From the NCBI GenBank assembly GCA_036426205.1, contig WSYH01000212.1, positions 1 through 64,000 of the forward strand: a stretch of 64,000 nucleotides of DNA, given 5' to 3'. The position numbers and the translations under genes were made by a program. Every line of letters starts with the position of its first letter. The stretch's first letter is position 1. Origin of the DNA: Ascaphus truei. Taxonomy: Eukaryota > Chordata > Amphibia > Anura > Ascaphidae. Below are positions 22,201 through 34,315 of this stretch, piece by piece. The notes under the pieces are model-generated. The model saw nothing but the letters and a program-made list of their open reading frames with translations, did not search any database and was not told the origin of the DNA.

Positions 22201-22320
22201 TCAATGGTATTATTAAAAATTGCCTCTGCCCTGTTGGAGCGATTAGAAACATTGCAACAGCTGAATAAAAAATCTGAATCTGAACCAGGTTCAGTATCCA
22301 TTGTGGTGTAGCCTGTGTTA
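19244..22320 (-). pseudogene. PLE-C polyprotein, RT plus start of GIY-YIG
   Basis: A 505-codon open frame (20579-19062) holds most of RT and the start of the nuclease. LDVASLYNII is at residues 48-57, GTAMGTSFAPSYANLF at 109-124 and the active-site YIDD at 150-153. A Cys linker YKCGRCKIC is near 372-380, then VVYVLICKCNKQYVGLTSR at 411-429 and ILEH. Residues after 445 are foreign, because the insert at 17198-19243 begins there. Upstream, in other frames, are the RT start (20580-21174), an F-x-RKLTLKRFF block (about 21300) and an N-terminal region to about 22300. Frameshifts near 20580, 20830 and 21200 make it a pseudogene. It would act in the nucleus by target-primed reverse transcription. 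Confidence 0.88.
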
Positions 22321-22519
22321 AGGTGTAAATGCCAATAAGGTCAATATAGCAAAGTCCTGTTCGTCTACCTAGGTAGGGTATGATGATTCCAAAACCGGAA
22401 GAAATACAGCCCAATAATGGTTGCACAGCCGAGCTGCTGACATGTAGAGTCTAGCAATAGAAAAAACTGTCCTGCGCTCAGGCCATGAGCCAGCACCATA
22501 GGTGTCAAATAGAGTCACA

Positions 22520-23960
22520 TTAGAATGGAGCAGGGAGATATGATGGGCCAAAATGAGGTCAGAGCTGGGAAGGAAATCTTACCTATGTAAGCTCGCTTGC
22601 AGACCTCGGTCCTACTCTCCTCTGCGCTCTGGTTCCAGGCGTGCAGCTTTCTGTGTGTGCAGTATGGAAGAAGAGGAAATACGGCGCCACAACCTGTGAC
22701 AAACTCCAATGCACTTCCGGGTAATAGAATAACTTTATTGCGGTAACAAAAACACAACAGGCTACACCACAGTCTCCCCCTCAACGCGTTTCATGCTCAA
22801 ATCAGCACTTCGTCTTGGAGTGAGGAGATGTGGTCTGAGCCTGCATATTTAAAGTAAAAAAAGCCTGCGAAAACGGGCTTTGAATGTTAACCCCTGATGT
22901 ACATAAACTATTATAACTTTATCAAGTGCACAACTATATTAATAAACAAATATGTCACTGCTGTCCAGAATACATGTAAGTATTAAATGTGTGAACACAC
23001 ATAGTTGTCTCACTCTTGATTACAAATAAGTTGTGAACTAGTAATATAACATCAGAGACAAATAAAAACACTGGATGCAACATTTCTATAGATAAAACAT
23101 AAAGGACAACATGAATTGCCCAACCACTTATTAAAGACACAGTCTGTAAATATAACCATGTCTATCCATTCTCATTGTTAATAATAACTTCTTAGAGAAT
23201 GCTTAAATTCAAATTGTATATATGTTAGTCCTAAATGGCAGAAAAAAAGGGGGGGAAAAAGGGGGGAGGGGAGGGTGAATGGAGGAGGGAAGGTAGGGGG
23301 AGGGGGGGTGAAGGGAAAGGAAAGGAGAAAGAACAACAAGAAAGAGGCAAAAAGGTAAATATGCATAGTAAAATCAATAATGAACTGTAATACCAATGAT
23401 TACCTAAAAAATTAATCATGAATAACAAAGCAAGATCAATATATGTCAAAGGAAACAACGCAGGTCCCATTCAGTATTTAGACCATTGGGTTGCAGTGTT
23501 TTAAGCGTGAAGATCCAGTGTGCTTCTCTCTGGTGTAAGATTTTGATACGATCACCACCCCTGCGGGGCAAAGGAACATGTTCTAATGCTATACACTGTA
23601 ATGATCCCACTGAACCCAATGGACAAGTATTGAAATGGATGGATACTGAATGCAACATGTCTTTGTTCCGTATAAGCCTCAAATGTTCAAGAATACGTAT
23701 CTTGAGAATTCTACTTGTAAGACCTACGTATGTTTGCTGCATTTACATAGTAATACATATACAACAAAATCGGTTTGACATGAAATAAATTATTTAATTT
23801 TGAACCTGCTTGTCTCATCTCTATTAGAAAAGTGAGTTGATTTGGTCATATTAGGACATATTTTGCATCGTCCACATTTATATGAGCCTAAAAGTTTAGG
23901 AAACATGGAAAATAGATTACCATTTGACTTTTTTGGACGAAGTCTTCTTTCTCCTGCAAA
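22520..23960 (-). pseudogene. PLE-D, 5'-truncated, same family as PLE-C
   Basis: From 23950 downward on the minus strand: a Cys linker SYKCGRCKICPNM, VVYVLLCKC, then a broken YVGLTSR. An intact C-terminal frame follows (23742-23446) with ILEHLRLIRNKDML, LEHVPLPRRGGDRIK, REAHWIFTLKTLQPNGLNTE and a stop. Nucleotide identity to PLE-C is very high across 19.25-19.53 kb. Beyond the stop lie a G-rich/C-rich patch at 23250-23320 and the terminal repeat with a hammerhead-like motif. The RT is absent. Confidence 0.85.
22780..22821 (-). ncRNA. Hammerhead-like motif with altered core
   Basis: On the minus strand: CUC/GAG stem I, core AAGACGA plus A (C3 and U4 replaced), stem II UGCU/AGCA, then GAAAC-GC-GUU. 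Stem architecture is kept, but the core change probably abolishes cleavage. Confidence 0.5.
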
Positions 23961-24384
23961 TCCCCTAAATACTGTAGCTCTATAATTTTCAAAATTAGCC
24001 TCATTATTTATCTTTCAAAATGTGCAATCTAATTTTCCACCATTAGCACTGGACTGGCACTTGTAGTACTTTGCACTCGCAATAGATGACATCTTGTTTT
24101 GGGAGTTAGTTATATTATTATTTAATTATACTAACCAATACAAAATGCAGAGCTACAGTAAAGTATTTCTCCACGTTTCTTTGCTGTATTGGTTTTCCTG
24201 ACACATGAACATTATGGAAAATAATATATGATAGCAGTAAAGTTTGATGTATCAAAAATGTCAAATTTATTGTTCCAAAGCTGATTGCTCTAAAAAAAGA
24301 TTATAAAATACAGTAGGTAGTAAAAATGATGGATCACTGTTAACAGTTAGAAAATTGTGTGTGCTTACAGACATTCTGTTAAAC
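23961..24384. other. AT-rich interval without genes
   Basis: Unique-looking AT-rich DNA between the truncated PLE-D and an L2 fragment. No open frame with recognisable content. Confidence 0.6.
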
Positions 24385-25316
24385 CAAAATAAAACCAAAG
24401 ACCAAAATTTCTGAATGTCTCTCTGCTATATCATCCTGGACGGCCCCCCACCGACTTAAACTTAACATGGCAAAACCAGAGCTCATCATACTGCCTCCCA
24501 AACCTGGCCCTACTACCTCCTTCCACATTACTTTTGGAAGTACACTCATTCACCTAGTAGCACAAGCGCGCTGCCTAGGGGTCACACTCGACTCCTCTCT
24601 TACATTCTCCTCTCACATTCTCCTCTCACATTCTCCTCTCACATTCTCCTCTCAAATTCGAAAGGTAGCTAAAAGCTGTTGTTTTTTCCTTTGCAATATT
24701 TTAACGATATGCCCTTTCCTCTGTTGTTTGACTGCTAAAACTCTGACACAGACTCTCATTCTCTCCTGTTTTGATTACTGTAACCTCCTGCTGTCTGGCA
24801 TTCCTGCCTCTCACCAGTCTCCCCTACAATCTATCCTAATTGCTGCTGCAAGAATCACTCTTTCCTAAATCTGTCTCAGCGTCTCCCCTGCTGAAATCCC
24901 TCTCCTGGCTTCCTATCAAACCCCATATCACACACTCAATTATCCTCCTCATTTTTAAAGCATTACACTCTTCTGCTCCTCCTTACATCTCAGCCCTAAT
25001 TTCTCTCTATACATCATCCCGACTCTTGCGTTCGTCTCAAGCATGTCTTCTCTCTACCCCTTTTGTATCTCCTGCCTTAAACCTTTCTCACTGACTGCTC
25101 CACACCTCTGGAATGCCCTCCCCCTCTATATTCGAAAAGCACTCTCTCTATCCACCTTTAAGACCCTCCTTAAAACACACCTGCTTAATGAAGCATATGA
25201 GTAACTCCATGGCTGATAATTTACACCTCATACATAAACCTTGGCCCCTTACAGACGCACTTACCCGAATGCCTTCCTACTGTCTCTGTACTTTCTTCCT
25301 ACCAACCAATTAGATT
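24385..25316 (+). pseudogene. L2 LINE C-terminal RT fragment, split copy
   Basis: Corresponds to 32.28-33.17 kb of the intact L2: [50 protein letters not shown], then SLSTFKT-like sequence. At 24600-24655 a 15-bp unit (cacattctcctctca) is expanded to four copies. Stops and frameshifts are present. It ends at accaaccaattagatt, and the remaining 3' end resumes after the same 16 bp at 34316. Confidence 0.9.
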
Positions 25317-25321
25317 TAATA

Positions 25322-25653
25322 ATGGTCCCGTGTAGTCTTCAAACAAATGGTCTAAATCAAATTTTAATAGTACAAGTTATAGCACATAATATGATTAAAA
25401 AATCAAAAGTATGAGTTCCTGAAGTAATACATTCTACTCAAGGGATGCATAAATATGCAGACATGTGTACTGTATGTGTATACAACCTTATAAATGTGTG
25501 TAGATTCCCCAGATGACCTATGATGAATCCGGTACACTCACCAGTATAAGGTTGTGATTTGAAACTAGCACTTGTTTGATCTCGTAGTTTAAAGTAAATC
25601 CTTTTATAAGGTACTGTTTAGGTATAGGAATTCCATATGTCAATGCCTGATTC
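25322..25653 (+). mobile_element. Left terminal inverted arm of a 9-kb block
   Basis: Starts atggtcccgtgtagtct. About 330 bp match, in reverse complement, 33813-34147 (ending agactacacgggaccat), with small differences throughout. No coding capacity. The two arms enclose about 8.2 kb. Confidence 0.8.
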
Positions 25654-26880
25654 ACCAAAGCAGAGTGTATTTGGTCCTAATTCTGAGGTCCACATTGTGG
25701 CATTGTGGCCACGTGTGCCATTACGGGAAAACACCCTACTGTGCTCTAAATATAGGGACTAGTTATCAACGTAACCACCATGGCGGAACAACCTACAGCG
25801 CCTTTGGAGTGTTATGAAATAGGCATAACAACACGTGCACGCGCCCAAAACATATACGCTTACATCTATACTTTTAGTTTAGAGGCTTGAGCACCACCTG
25901 ATGCACAAAGATCATATCCACCTATCTAGAGCTTTTCAAGTCAAGACAAAAAGTTCTCAGTGTGACTACTTTGATCACAACTGTAGAGAATAAACCCCCA
26001 AAGTTTGACCTCCAGATAGTGATCAGTAACCAGAACAGCCACTACTGCGGAGAAACCTGCAGCTGGTTTGGAGTGTTGTACAACAGGCAAGCCAAAAAGT
26101 GTATACAGACTGAATATACCGCGTCTAAAGATTTTTCAGTTTTTACAGTTCCTTACATCTTTAAATATCTATGAATCTAGAGTAGAGGTTTGAGAACAAA
26201 TCATACGTGAATGTTTAAAATCATCATCTGTAAAAACACTGTTTTAGAACTTCTAACCACAACACATCCTCCACTGCAGGATTAGGATTTACCAATCAGG
26301 GTTACAAAACCTCTGTTTATCTATTGGTGTAGGTCTGGTGCGGGATCAACAATTACATTTCGCAGCCAATCTTATTTCACCAGCAAGTGTGTTTACAACT
26401 AGCCATGTGGAATAAATGCCTTTAAAAAAAGGTTATCAATGTAGACATACATAAAGGAAGGCTCACAAAGAGATACAGTGGGTACTCTTCCAACACTTAT
26501 TATAACTCTAGCAGGGTGAATCAGGATGATACAACAGTGTACCATATCTTTATGTACTCTGCATTTAAGAATAGGATGTATTGAGTTTTTAACAACCCGG
26601 CAGCGCAATAAAATTTACCTGCTCATTGCTGGGTATACACATGATGCCACGGGCTGGAGGAACCATCAGCTGTAAACACAATCTCACAAGAGACTGTTCA
26701 ATCCACATTGTGAAACTGTATAACAAATAAACATACTGCAAGGTATAGGCCTATTGATAGGTGCTCTCAAGTGAATGCACTTAAGTGGGTGATAAACATA
26801 CAGCAGAGACTGCGACTATTCTAACACAAACAAGTGGCAATCGCCAAAAAGACCCAGGTACATGCTGGGTAAATGCCTTA
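25654..26880. other. Interior of the inverted-arm block, no gene
   Basis: No domain-bearing frame was seen. Two diverged copies of a segment (ggaacaacctacagc...tttggagtgttatg and ggagaaacctgcagc...tttggagtgttgta) lie about 250 bp apart, so part of it is an old tandem duplication. Confidence 0.5.
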
Positions 26881-26920
26881 AACTTGCCTTAAACTAGACC
26901 CAACATTTCTGCATTGATTA

Positions 26921-28137
26921 ATGGCCCATCAGTTTAACAGCGGGGTTCCCTGGCAGTCCCATTCAAACTTTCACATTTTCACAAATAATCCCTTTGGCGC
27001 AAACTTTGTCCTATGGCGGCGCTATATCGATGACATTATTTTTATTTGGAATGGGACTGAAGACTTATTAAAGTCTTTTTTAACATATATTAACACAAAC
27101 AATTTTAATCTTTCTTTTTTTATCTACGATTAGTAACTTAGAAATTTCATTTTTAGATTTGACCATATATATTAAAAATAATTGTATACAGACTAAGACC
27201 TTTTTAAACAAGTTTATAGTAACAACTTCATTCTGACCAGCAGTTGTCACCATAAGTCTTGGCTGAATAATATTCCCTGGAGACGCATTAAGAGAAACTG
27301 CTCAGAAATACTGTAGGGCTTTTTCATGAGCAAGCCAGAATTCTGGAGAGGAGATTCATTGAAAGGAAATATAATAACACTCTTTTAAAAAATGCGAGAA
27401 AAAAAGTGGACACAATTGATAGAAACAGTCTTTTAATAACAAAAGAAAAAAAGCCAACAAAGGACAATTTTATTCCATTTATAATTAAGTATAATCGCGA
27501 ATCCGAGAAAATCCAAAATATAATCAAGAAATACTATCATATTTTAAAGGGGGACCCCATCCTCTGAGACTTTTTGGAAGAGCGTCCTCAGGTAGTTTTT
27601 AGCCAAGCGAGAAGTATCAAGGATTCTCTGGCACCAAGTTCTTTAAAGAAAATAAAGAAAACAAATGAAACAGATAATTGGTTGCCATCTTTACCAAAAG
27701 GTTTCTATAAATGTTTTACATGCAAAGCATGTAAAAATGAGCAAGAAAAAACAGATATTTTGAGTTCCAGGTAAATGTTTTAAAATTAAATCTTTTATTA
27801 ACTGTATGAGTACGCATGTTATATATATGTTAATCTGTCCATGCGGACTTCAATACATTGGAAGAACCACTCGCCCTCTTTGAACTAGGATTCTCAAGCA
27901 TTTGCGTAATATACACTTAGGGATGGAAAATCACCGTGTCCCTTTACATTTAAAAAAAACCATAATTCTGATTACACAGGTCTAAAATATATGGGAATTG
28001 AACATGTACACACACGTTGGAGAGGAGGAGATAGAGTGAATCAGTTGTCACAGAGAGAATCCTTTTGGATTTTCAAATTGAAAACATTACACCCCAAAGG
28101 ATTAAATGCTGATTTTGATTTTAATGCTTTTTTTTAA
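26921..28137 (+). pseudogene. PLE-E remnant: RT active site, linker, GIY-YIG
   Basis: RRYIDDIIFIWNGTEDLLKS at about 27025-27085 is the RT active-site region. KGFYKCFTCKACK near 27700-27740 is the Cys linker. MLICPCGLQYIGRTTRP followed by an in-frame stop lies at 27826-27880, and FWIFKLKTL-like sequence ends near 28137. Most of RT upstream of the active site is deleted, and frameshifts are frequent. Confidence 0.85.
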
Positions 28138-28965
28138 CATAATTGATATTTGTTGTTATGAGTATTTTAGAATTAATAATATTTATTGTTTTAAATACTT
28201 TTTAACTAGTGTCTGTTAAGTGTGATATTCTAACATATGTATTTCTCTATTAGAGTCATTTTGATGTAATCACTTTTTCTACCAGTATACTAATACACTG
28301 CTTTATAGGCTGTTAGTTAATTAATGTGTCTATTTAGCTCACTAAGTATACAGTATTTGATATATTTATCACCACTACACTTAATCATTATGCCCACATG
28401 ATTTAAATATTTATTGGTAGGCATACTTTTGGCAGCTCATATGTTCTATGGCTGCCTTTCTAGTATTTTACTTAGTTCATTTATCTCATTGGCACTAGTC
28501 ACTTTACACCCGATCACCAGTAATATATGACGATGTTATTTATTTATTTGTTTTACATTTGTACACATATTCCATATTATCATTAGGCTAGCATTAGGCA
28601 GGCCACACGTTTATGGCTTTTTTCTTAACTTTGTCACTCACCTTATCCTCGTATCTGCCGTGTGTGGAACGCAGGAACTCCATATACTGCCTCCAGTATG
28701 TTTACATGATGACGTCACATATGCGACGTCGCGCTACAGCTTGGAACGCACTAGCTAATGGAACGCAGAGCGCAACCAATAGGAAGCCGGATAAACGGAA
28801 AAAAGGCGCGAATTTCAAACTATTTATAGGAAAAGGACAGCAGGACTTGTAGATATCCCCTGAAAGAAGTCTGTTCAAGATGAAACGCGTTGGGACTTTA
28901 TTTAACCCTTATACAGATAGCAGGAGACCCTTGGGAGCTGTATGGAGCACTGTTACTTTCTCTTA
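28138..28965 (+). mobile_element. PLE-E 3' region and terminal repeat
   Basis: AT-rich 3' sequence followed by a more GC-rich block from about 28600 that includes the hammerhead-like motif at 28857-28894. It is interrupted at 28966 by a Harbinger MITE and continues after 29389. Confidence 0.6.
28857..28894 (+). ncRNA. Hammerhead-like motif of PLE-E
   Basis: Stem I CCC/GGG, core CUGAAAGA with one surplus base, then A, stem II GUCU/AGAU with loop GUUCA, GAAAC-GC-GUU. The cleavage position is U. The extra core base makes activity doubtful. Confidence 0.55.
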
Positions 28966-29386
28966 GGCCTGGGACATAGACATTTCAGCCGCGCTGAGCC
29001 CCGCTCCTGCTCTGCCTCGCCTGCTCAAAATTGAGCTTTTTCCTGTCCTTGCAGGCGAGGCAGTGAGCGCGCTCTGGGGGCAGGGCAGAGGCGGGGCAGG
29101 GGCGGAGCAGAGGCGGAGTGGAGGCGTGCCAGGAGGCAGAGCGGGAGGCGGGGCTAGTCCCTCGCTCCCATTGGATGTGAGCGGTCACGTGACCACTCAC
29201 ATCGCTTCCCGAACGGCAAATTTGAAACTTGCCTGTCTCGGCAAAGTTTTAGAGCCTCTGCGCGCATCAGCACGCATGCGGAGGGGGATACTATAGCCGC
29301 GCTGATGACAGATGCAGGGGGTTTGTGCATCTGCTCAGCGTGGCTCAGCCCGCCTCAGTGAGCTTGGACTTACTATGTCCCAGGCC
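28966..29386. mobile_element. PIF/Harbinger-type MITE
   Basis: A 421-bp element begins GGCCTGGGACATAG and ends CTATGTCCCAGGCC, flanked by TTA at 28963-28965 and 29387-29389. A TTA duplication with a GG-starting terminus is the PIF/Harbinger signature. The interior is very GC-rich (ggcggggc-type runs) and noncoding. It is inserted in the PLE-E terminal repeat. Confidence 0.85.
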
Positions 29387-29389
29387 TTA

Positions 29390-30477
29390 CCTTATTCCCT
29401 GGTGTATGGCCATCACTGCGGTTTATTGGGAGTCGGGATCCAGTTGTTTTTTGTATAGCTTCTGTGGCCTTCTGGTTTTTGTTGTTATATCATAAAGGTT
29501 TATTTCCTTTTTTCCTGCGTCCTTTTCCTGTTTTTTGGAATTTTCCTGCGATTCCAGAACAACCTGTATAAGTTGGTCTCTTTAACAACCATAAGTCTTC
29601 CCACTTTTACAATAATGTTAGTGTTCATTTGGCTCTGAACATTTTAACATTTTCTATTACACTATTCTGTGTTTTATCTCTTTATTGAGAATATCCTGCT
29701 GCTGAGGAGCCTGCACTAACGCTGCGAGTCCTGCTATTGGAGAAGGTCCATACCATCAGATATATCCTGCTTGCGGGGATTCCTGTACATCAGTGTGGTT
29801 ATACTTAGCAACCAAAATGTTCGCTTAACCTCGCCCAATGTGAGTGCATTACTTTCTTACCTTGACTGTTTTATACAGTATTATACTATTGTGTGTTTTT
29901 TCCCTTTTTCTCTATGCATTTCCCATTTTGATGAGAATGTGCGCATTTGGAACTTCCTTCCTCATACACCCAGCACATACCCAGAATGTAACCGGGCTAG
30001 TTTAAGGCAAGCTTTAGAATAGTCGTGGTCTCGTCTGTATATATCTACTGGACTGATGTGGGATCCCACAGATCAATAAACATAGTCCATAACCAAATTA
30101 GACTTTAACTAATAATGGAGCATACAGACATCTGCCTAACATAAGCAGTGATTTTCTCAAATAAGATTATCTCTGTATGCTGTAAGGTACAAGTACACAG
30201 ACATACAGTTCGTATACCACTGATACTAAATACAGCCCCATCAAGGGCAAGAAAGGCTCTATAACAGTGCACCCTACTCATGTGCATTAACATAATGCCG
30301 ATCGGTAGCATACTCCATTATGTATCTTTCACTCACTTAGTAATGCCAATCGATTAACCTGTTCACTACTGGGTGTCAAAGTGCTGCTCTGTGCTTTGGA
30401 AATCACCGGGTTCATACATAAACACAGAAAAATTTGCTTAACTACACAGTGGAATGGCATAACACATTAGCACATGC
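29390..30477. other. Noncoding interval inside the inverted-arm block
   Basis: Contains the remaining PLE-E terminal DNA. A segment at 29970-30020 (gctagtttaaggcaagcttt) partly mirrors 26840-26895. Nothing else is recognised. Confidence 0.45.
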
Positions 30478-33345
30478 TCTCCTCTCTCTGCCTTTACTGA
30501 AATCTTCGTATTCCCCCCTCTCTTGCCTTTCCCTCCTTTGAGGTTCACACTGTCCAGATCTTCTCTCCTCTCCCTGTTCATGTGGCGGTCATCTATCGCC
30601 CACCTACCTCTACTCATCCCCCTTCTGCCTTTCTCGCTAACTTTGAATCCTGGCTCTCTTTCTTCCTCTCCTCAGACTCCCCTGTTCTTCTCCTTGGAGA
30701 CTTCAATTGCCACATTGATGACCCCTCTCTCCCTTGGGCTTCCCGCTTTCTTTCTCTAACCTCTTCTTTTGGCCTTCAACAGTGGACTGCTGCCAGCACC
30801 CACAAGGATGGCCACTACTTAGACCTGGTTTTCACTAAAAACTTCTCTCTCTCTGATTTCTCCATTTCCCCTTTTCCTCTCTCTTACCATCACCTCATCT
30901 CATTCTCTCTATCTCGCTTCTCCCCTTCTCCACCTCCATCTACCCCCCGGTTCTGCAGAAACCTGCATTCTATTCACTTACCTGACTTTGAGTCCACGTT
31001 ACACTCCTCCCTCTCCTCTCTAAGCTCTGCTACAGACCCTGACAAATTGGTCAGGAACTACAAATCTGCCTTGTCCTCCTCTCTTGATCTACATGCCCTG
31101 CTTTCTCTCTGCCACACTCGCCCTTTTAACCCTAGACCCTGGTTAAATTCCCACACGCGCATGCTGCGTTCCTCCACTCGTTCCTCTGAACGCCTCTGGA
31201 GGAAATCTCATAATCTCGCAGACTTCCTTCACTACAAATTTATGCTATCCTGTTTCAACTCTGCCCTCTCGCAAGCTAAACAAGCCTACTTTTCTTCACT
31301 AATCAACATGCACAAGTCTAACCCACACCGACTGTTCTCTGTCTTTGATACTCTACTCAAACCACCCTCAGCTGCCTCTCCTTCCTCCATCTCCGCTCAG
31401 GACTTTGCTGACTATTTTAAGGAAAAAGTGGAATCCATACGGCAGAACATCCCCTCTGTTTCTTCCTCCCATCCTACACCTCTTCCTAACTCTCCTCCTG
31501 CCTTCCTTGACTCTTTTTCCACTGTCTCAGAGGAGGATGTGTCGCTGTTGATCGCCTCTTCTCCCTCTACCACTTGCCCTCTTGACCCCATTCCCTCCCA
31601 TCTCCTAAAACCTCTTGCTCCTACTATAATCCCTACGCTCACGCACATTTTTAACTCATCCCTCTGCTCTGGAACCTTTCCATCCTCCTTCAAACATGCA
31701 ACAGTCATACCATTACTCAAAAACAGCAAGCTTGACCCTACCTGTCTTTCTAACTATCGGCCTGTCTCCCTCCTGCCTTTTGCCTCTAAACTCCTTGAAC
31801 GTCTTGTATTCGCTCGCTTGCTCCATTTTCTCAACACCTATTCTCTCCTAGACCCTCTACAATCTGGCTTCCGCACTGCTCACTCCACGGAAACAGCCCT
31901 CACTAAAATAACTGACGACCTCCATGCTGCCAAAGACAGAGGTCATTACACTCTGCTCATATTACTCGACCTCTCTGCAGCATTTGACACCGTGGACCAC
32001 CCTCTTGTCCTTCACATTCTCCATACTCTTGGCATTCGGAACAAAGCTCTATCCTGGATATCATCCTACCTCTCCCATCGTACTTTCAGTGTCTCTTCTG
32101 CTAATACCTCCTCCTCCTCTATTGATCTCTCTGTGGGGGTACCCCAGGGCTCTGTCCTGGGACCTCTTCTCTTTTCTCTGTATACACTCTCTCTAGGTGA
32201 CCTAATAACATCTTTTGAGTTTAATTATCACCTCTATGCTGACGACACACAAATATATTTCTCAACACCCGACCTTACACCTGCTGTACAAACCAAAGTT
32301 TCTGAATGTCTCTCTGCTATATCACCCTGGATGGCCCTCCGCCACCTTAAACTCAACATGGCTAAAACAGAGCTCCTCATACTTCCTCCCAAACCTGGCC
32401 CTACTACCTCCTTCCATATTACTGTTGGTACTACGATCATTCACCCAGTAGCCCAAGCACGCTGCCTTGGGGTCACACTTGACTCCTCTCTCACATTTGC
32501 CCCTCACATTCAAAACATTTCTAAAACCTGTCGCTTTTTCCTCCACAATATAACAAAGATACGCCCTTTCCTCTGTTGCTCGACTGCTAAAACTCTGACT
32601 CAGGCCCTCATTCTCTCCCGTCTTGATTACTGTAACCTCCTGCTGTCCGGCCTTCCTGCCTCTCACCTGTCTCCCCTACAATCTATCCTAAATGCTGCTG
32701 CCAGAATCACTCTACTCTTTCCTAGATCTGTCTCAGCATCTCCCCTCATGAAATCCCTCTCCTGGCTTCCGATCAAATCCCGCATCTCACACTCCATTCT
32801 TCTCCTCACTTTTAAAGTTTTACACTCTTCTGCCCCTCCTTATATCTCAGCCCTAATTTCTCGTTATGCACCATCCAGACTCTTGCGTTCTTCTCAAGGA
32901 TGTCTTCTTTCTACCCCCTTTGTATCTAAAGCCCTCTCCCGCCTTAAACCTTTTTCATTGACTGCCCCTCACCTCTGGAATGCACTTCCCCTCAGTACCC
33001 GACTAGCACCCTCTCTATCCACCTTTAAGACCCACCTTAAGACACACTTGCTTAAAGAAGCATATGAATAGCACTGTAGCTATTCTGAACACATGGCACA
33101 TAAAGCTTGGCCCCCTGCAGATGCACTTACCAGAACTCCCTCCTACTGTCTCTGTACGTTCTCCCTACCTACCAATTAGACTGTAAGCTCCTCGGAGCAG
33201 GGACTCCTCTTCCTTGATGTCTAAAGCACTTATTCCCATGATCTGTTATTTATATTATCTGTTATTTATTGGATTACCACATGTATTACTGCTGTGAAGC
33301 GCTATGTACATTAATGGTGCTATATAAATAAAGACATACAATAGG
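30478..33345 (+). mobile_element. L2-type LINE with long open frame
   Basis: A 5'-truncated LINE with an 829-codon frame from 30582 to 33071. Coding-like sequence is also visible just upstream, to about 30478. The 3' part ends gctatataaataaagacata near 33340, the typical short L2 tail rather than poly-A. It lies inside the inverted-arm block. Confidence 0.9.
30582..33071 (+). CDS. L2 ORF2: AP endonuclease and reverse transcriptase
   Basis: The C-terminal part of an AP-type endonuclease occupies roughly the first 110 residues ([29 protein letters not shown], then YHHLISFSL). Reverse transcriptase spans about 270-640: [33 protein letters not shown], the first catalytic Asp in [31 protein letters not shown], and the active-site YADDTQIYF. 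The C-terminal region ends [18 protein letters not shown], typical of L2. No stop interrupts these, so this copy is young or only recently dead. The true start is missing because the 5' end is truncated. When intact, the protein nicks DNA and copies its own RNA onto the target. Confidence 0.93.
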   Translation: MAVIYRPPTSTHPPSAFLANFESWLSFFLSSDSPVLLLGDFNCHIDDPSLPWASRFLSLTSSFGLQQWTAASTHKDGHYLDLVFTKNFSLSDFSISPFPLSYHHLISFSLSRFSPSPPPSTPRFCRNLHSIHLPDFESTLHSSLSSLSSATDPDKLVRNYKSALSSSLDLHALLSLCHTRPFNPRPWLNSHTRMLRSSTRSSERLWRKSHNLADFLHYKFMLSCFNSALSQAKQAYFSSLINMHKSNPHRLFSVFDTLLKPPSAASPSSISAQDFADYFKEKVESIRQNIPSVSSSHPTPLPNSPPAFLDSFSTVSEEDVSLLIASSPSTTCPLDPIPSHLLKPLAPTIIPTLTHIFNSSLCSGTFPSSFKHATVIPLLKNSKLDPTCLSNYRPVSLLPFASKLLERLVFARLLHFLNTYSLLDPLQSGFRTAHSTETALTKITDDLHAAKDRGHYTLLILLDLSAAFDTVDHPLVLHILHTLGIRNKALSWISSYLSHRTFSVSSANTSSSSIDLSVGVPQGSVLGPLLFSLYTLSLGDLITSFEFNYHLYADDTQIYFSTPDLTPAVQTKVSECLSAISPWMALRHLKLNMAKTELLILPPKPGPTTSFHITVGTTIIHPVAQARCLGVTLDSSLTFAPHIQNISKTCRFFLHNITKIRPFLCCSTAKTLTQALILSRLDYCNLLLSGLPASHLSPLQSILNAAARITLLFPRSVSASPLMKSLSWLPIKSRISHSILLLTFKVLHSSAPPYISALISRYAPSRLLRSSQGCLLSTPFVSKALSRLKPFSLTAPHLWNALPLSTRLAPSLSTFKTHLKTHLLKEAYE

Positions 33346-33812
33346 TTTATGGACAATTGCTTACTTTAGTGGTTTACAAAGATCTGAACACTGCAGGTGG
33401 AAGACCCTTCTCTCTAGAGCTATCCACAATCCCCAAGCACCAGTACCAGCACCTTGAATAAGGGGTGTACACTAAGAGTAGGATAGGGCTACCCATCAGC
33501 CATCAAATCCCTACAAGCTCTATTGCCTAACCATCAGACAGATGTTCAGTACTAACCATTTGAAGAAATAGGAGGTTTAATTTAGATTCCAGTTAAGATC
33601 ACCCCAGGACTTATTGTATGTGATCAACTTACCTCACACTGGGCTAGCCAAACTTCTGTATACTCATTGGTGCAAATCTCTATACTTGACGTAGAACTAC
33701 TTGCGCCAACAATCACTGCAATATCTTTAGTCCTTACACTCACCAGCATTGTGCCATTAAAGTAACATCACGAACACACTAGGACAAGCTACTGAAAGTC
33801 CAGTACGGTCTG
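33346..33812. other. Noncoding interval
   Basis: Between the L2 tail and the right inverted arm. No gene or repeat was recognised. Confidence 0.5.
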
Positions 33813-34147
33813 CAATCAGGCATTGACATATGGGATTCCTATACCTAAACAGTACTTTATAAAAGGATTTACTTTAAACTACGAGATCAGACAAGTGCTA
33901 GTTTCAAATCATAATCTTATACTAGTGAGTGTACCGGATCCATCATAGGTCATCTGGGAAATCTAAACACATTTATAAGGTTGTATACACATACAGTACA
34001 CATGTGTGCATATTTATGCATCCCTTGAGTAGAATGTATTATTTCAGGAACTCATACTTTTGATTTTTTAATCATATTATATGTATTATTACTTGTACTA
34101 CTAAACTTTGATTTTAGACCGTTTGTTTGCAGACTACACGGGACCAT
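33813..34147 (-). mobile_element. Right terminal inverted arm of the 9-kb block
   Basis: Reverse complement of 25322-25653. About 165 bp of additional sequence (34148-34315) follows before the 16-bp string accaaccaattagatt, where the interrupted L2 resumes. Confidence 0.8.
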
Positions 34148-34315
34148 CATTATACAGTATATAATTATATTTGGTCTGTAGTGCAAAGGGATCTCTTTGT
34201 GTTTACTGTGTCCCTTTGACACAATCCATCAATCACACTTATAAGTTTATTCACCTCCCTGGTAGCACACATTACCCATTTAACAGCATAGTTTGAGCGG
34301 GTTGCTCTCCTTTAA

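Noticed and set aside
23178..23470. Hydrophobic Pro/Phe-rich minus-strand frames
   Set aside because: They arise from the ggggaggg-type low-complexity patch at 23250-23320; an apparent membrane character only.
29063..29296. Gly/Ala/Arg-rich frame at 29.06-29.3 kb
   Set aside because: Lies inside the Harbinger MITE and reflects its GC-rich repeats.
31412..32666. Minus-strand open frames opposite the L2 gene
   Set aside because: Shadows of the strongly supported plus-strand L2 frame; no motifs of their own.
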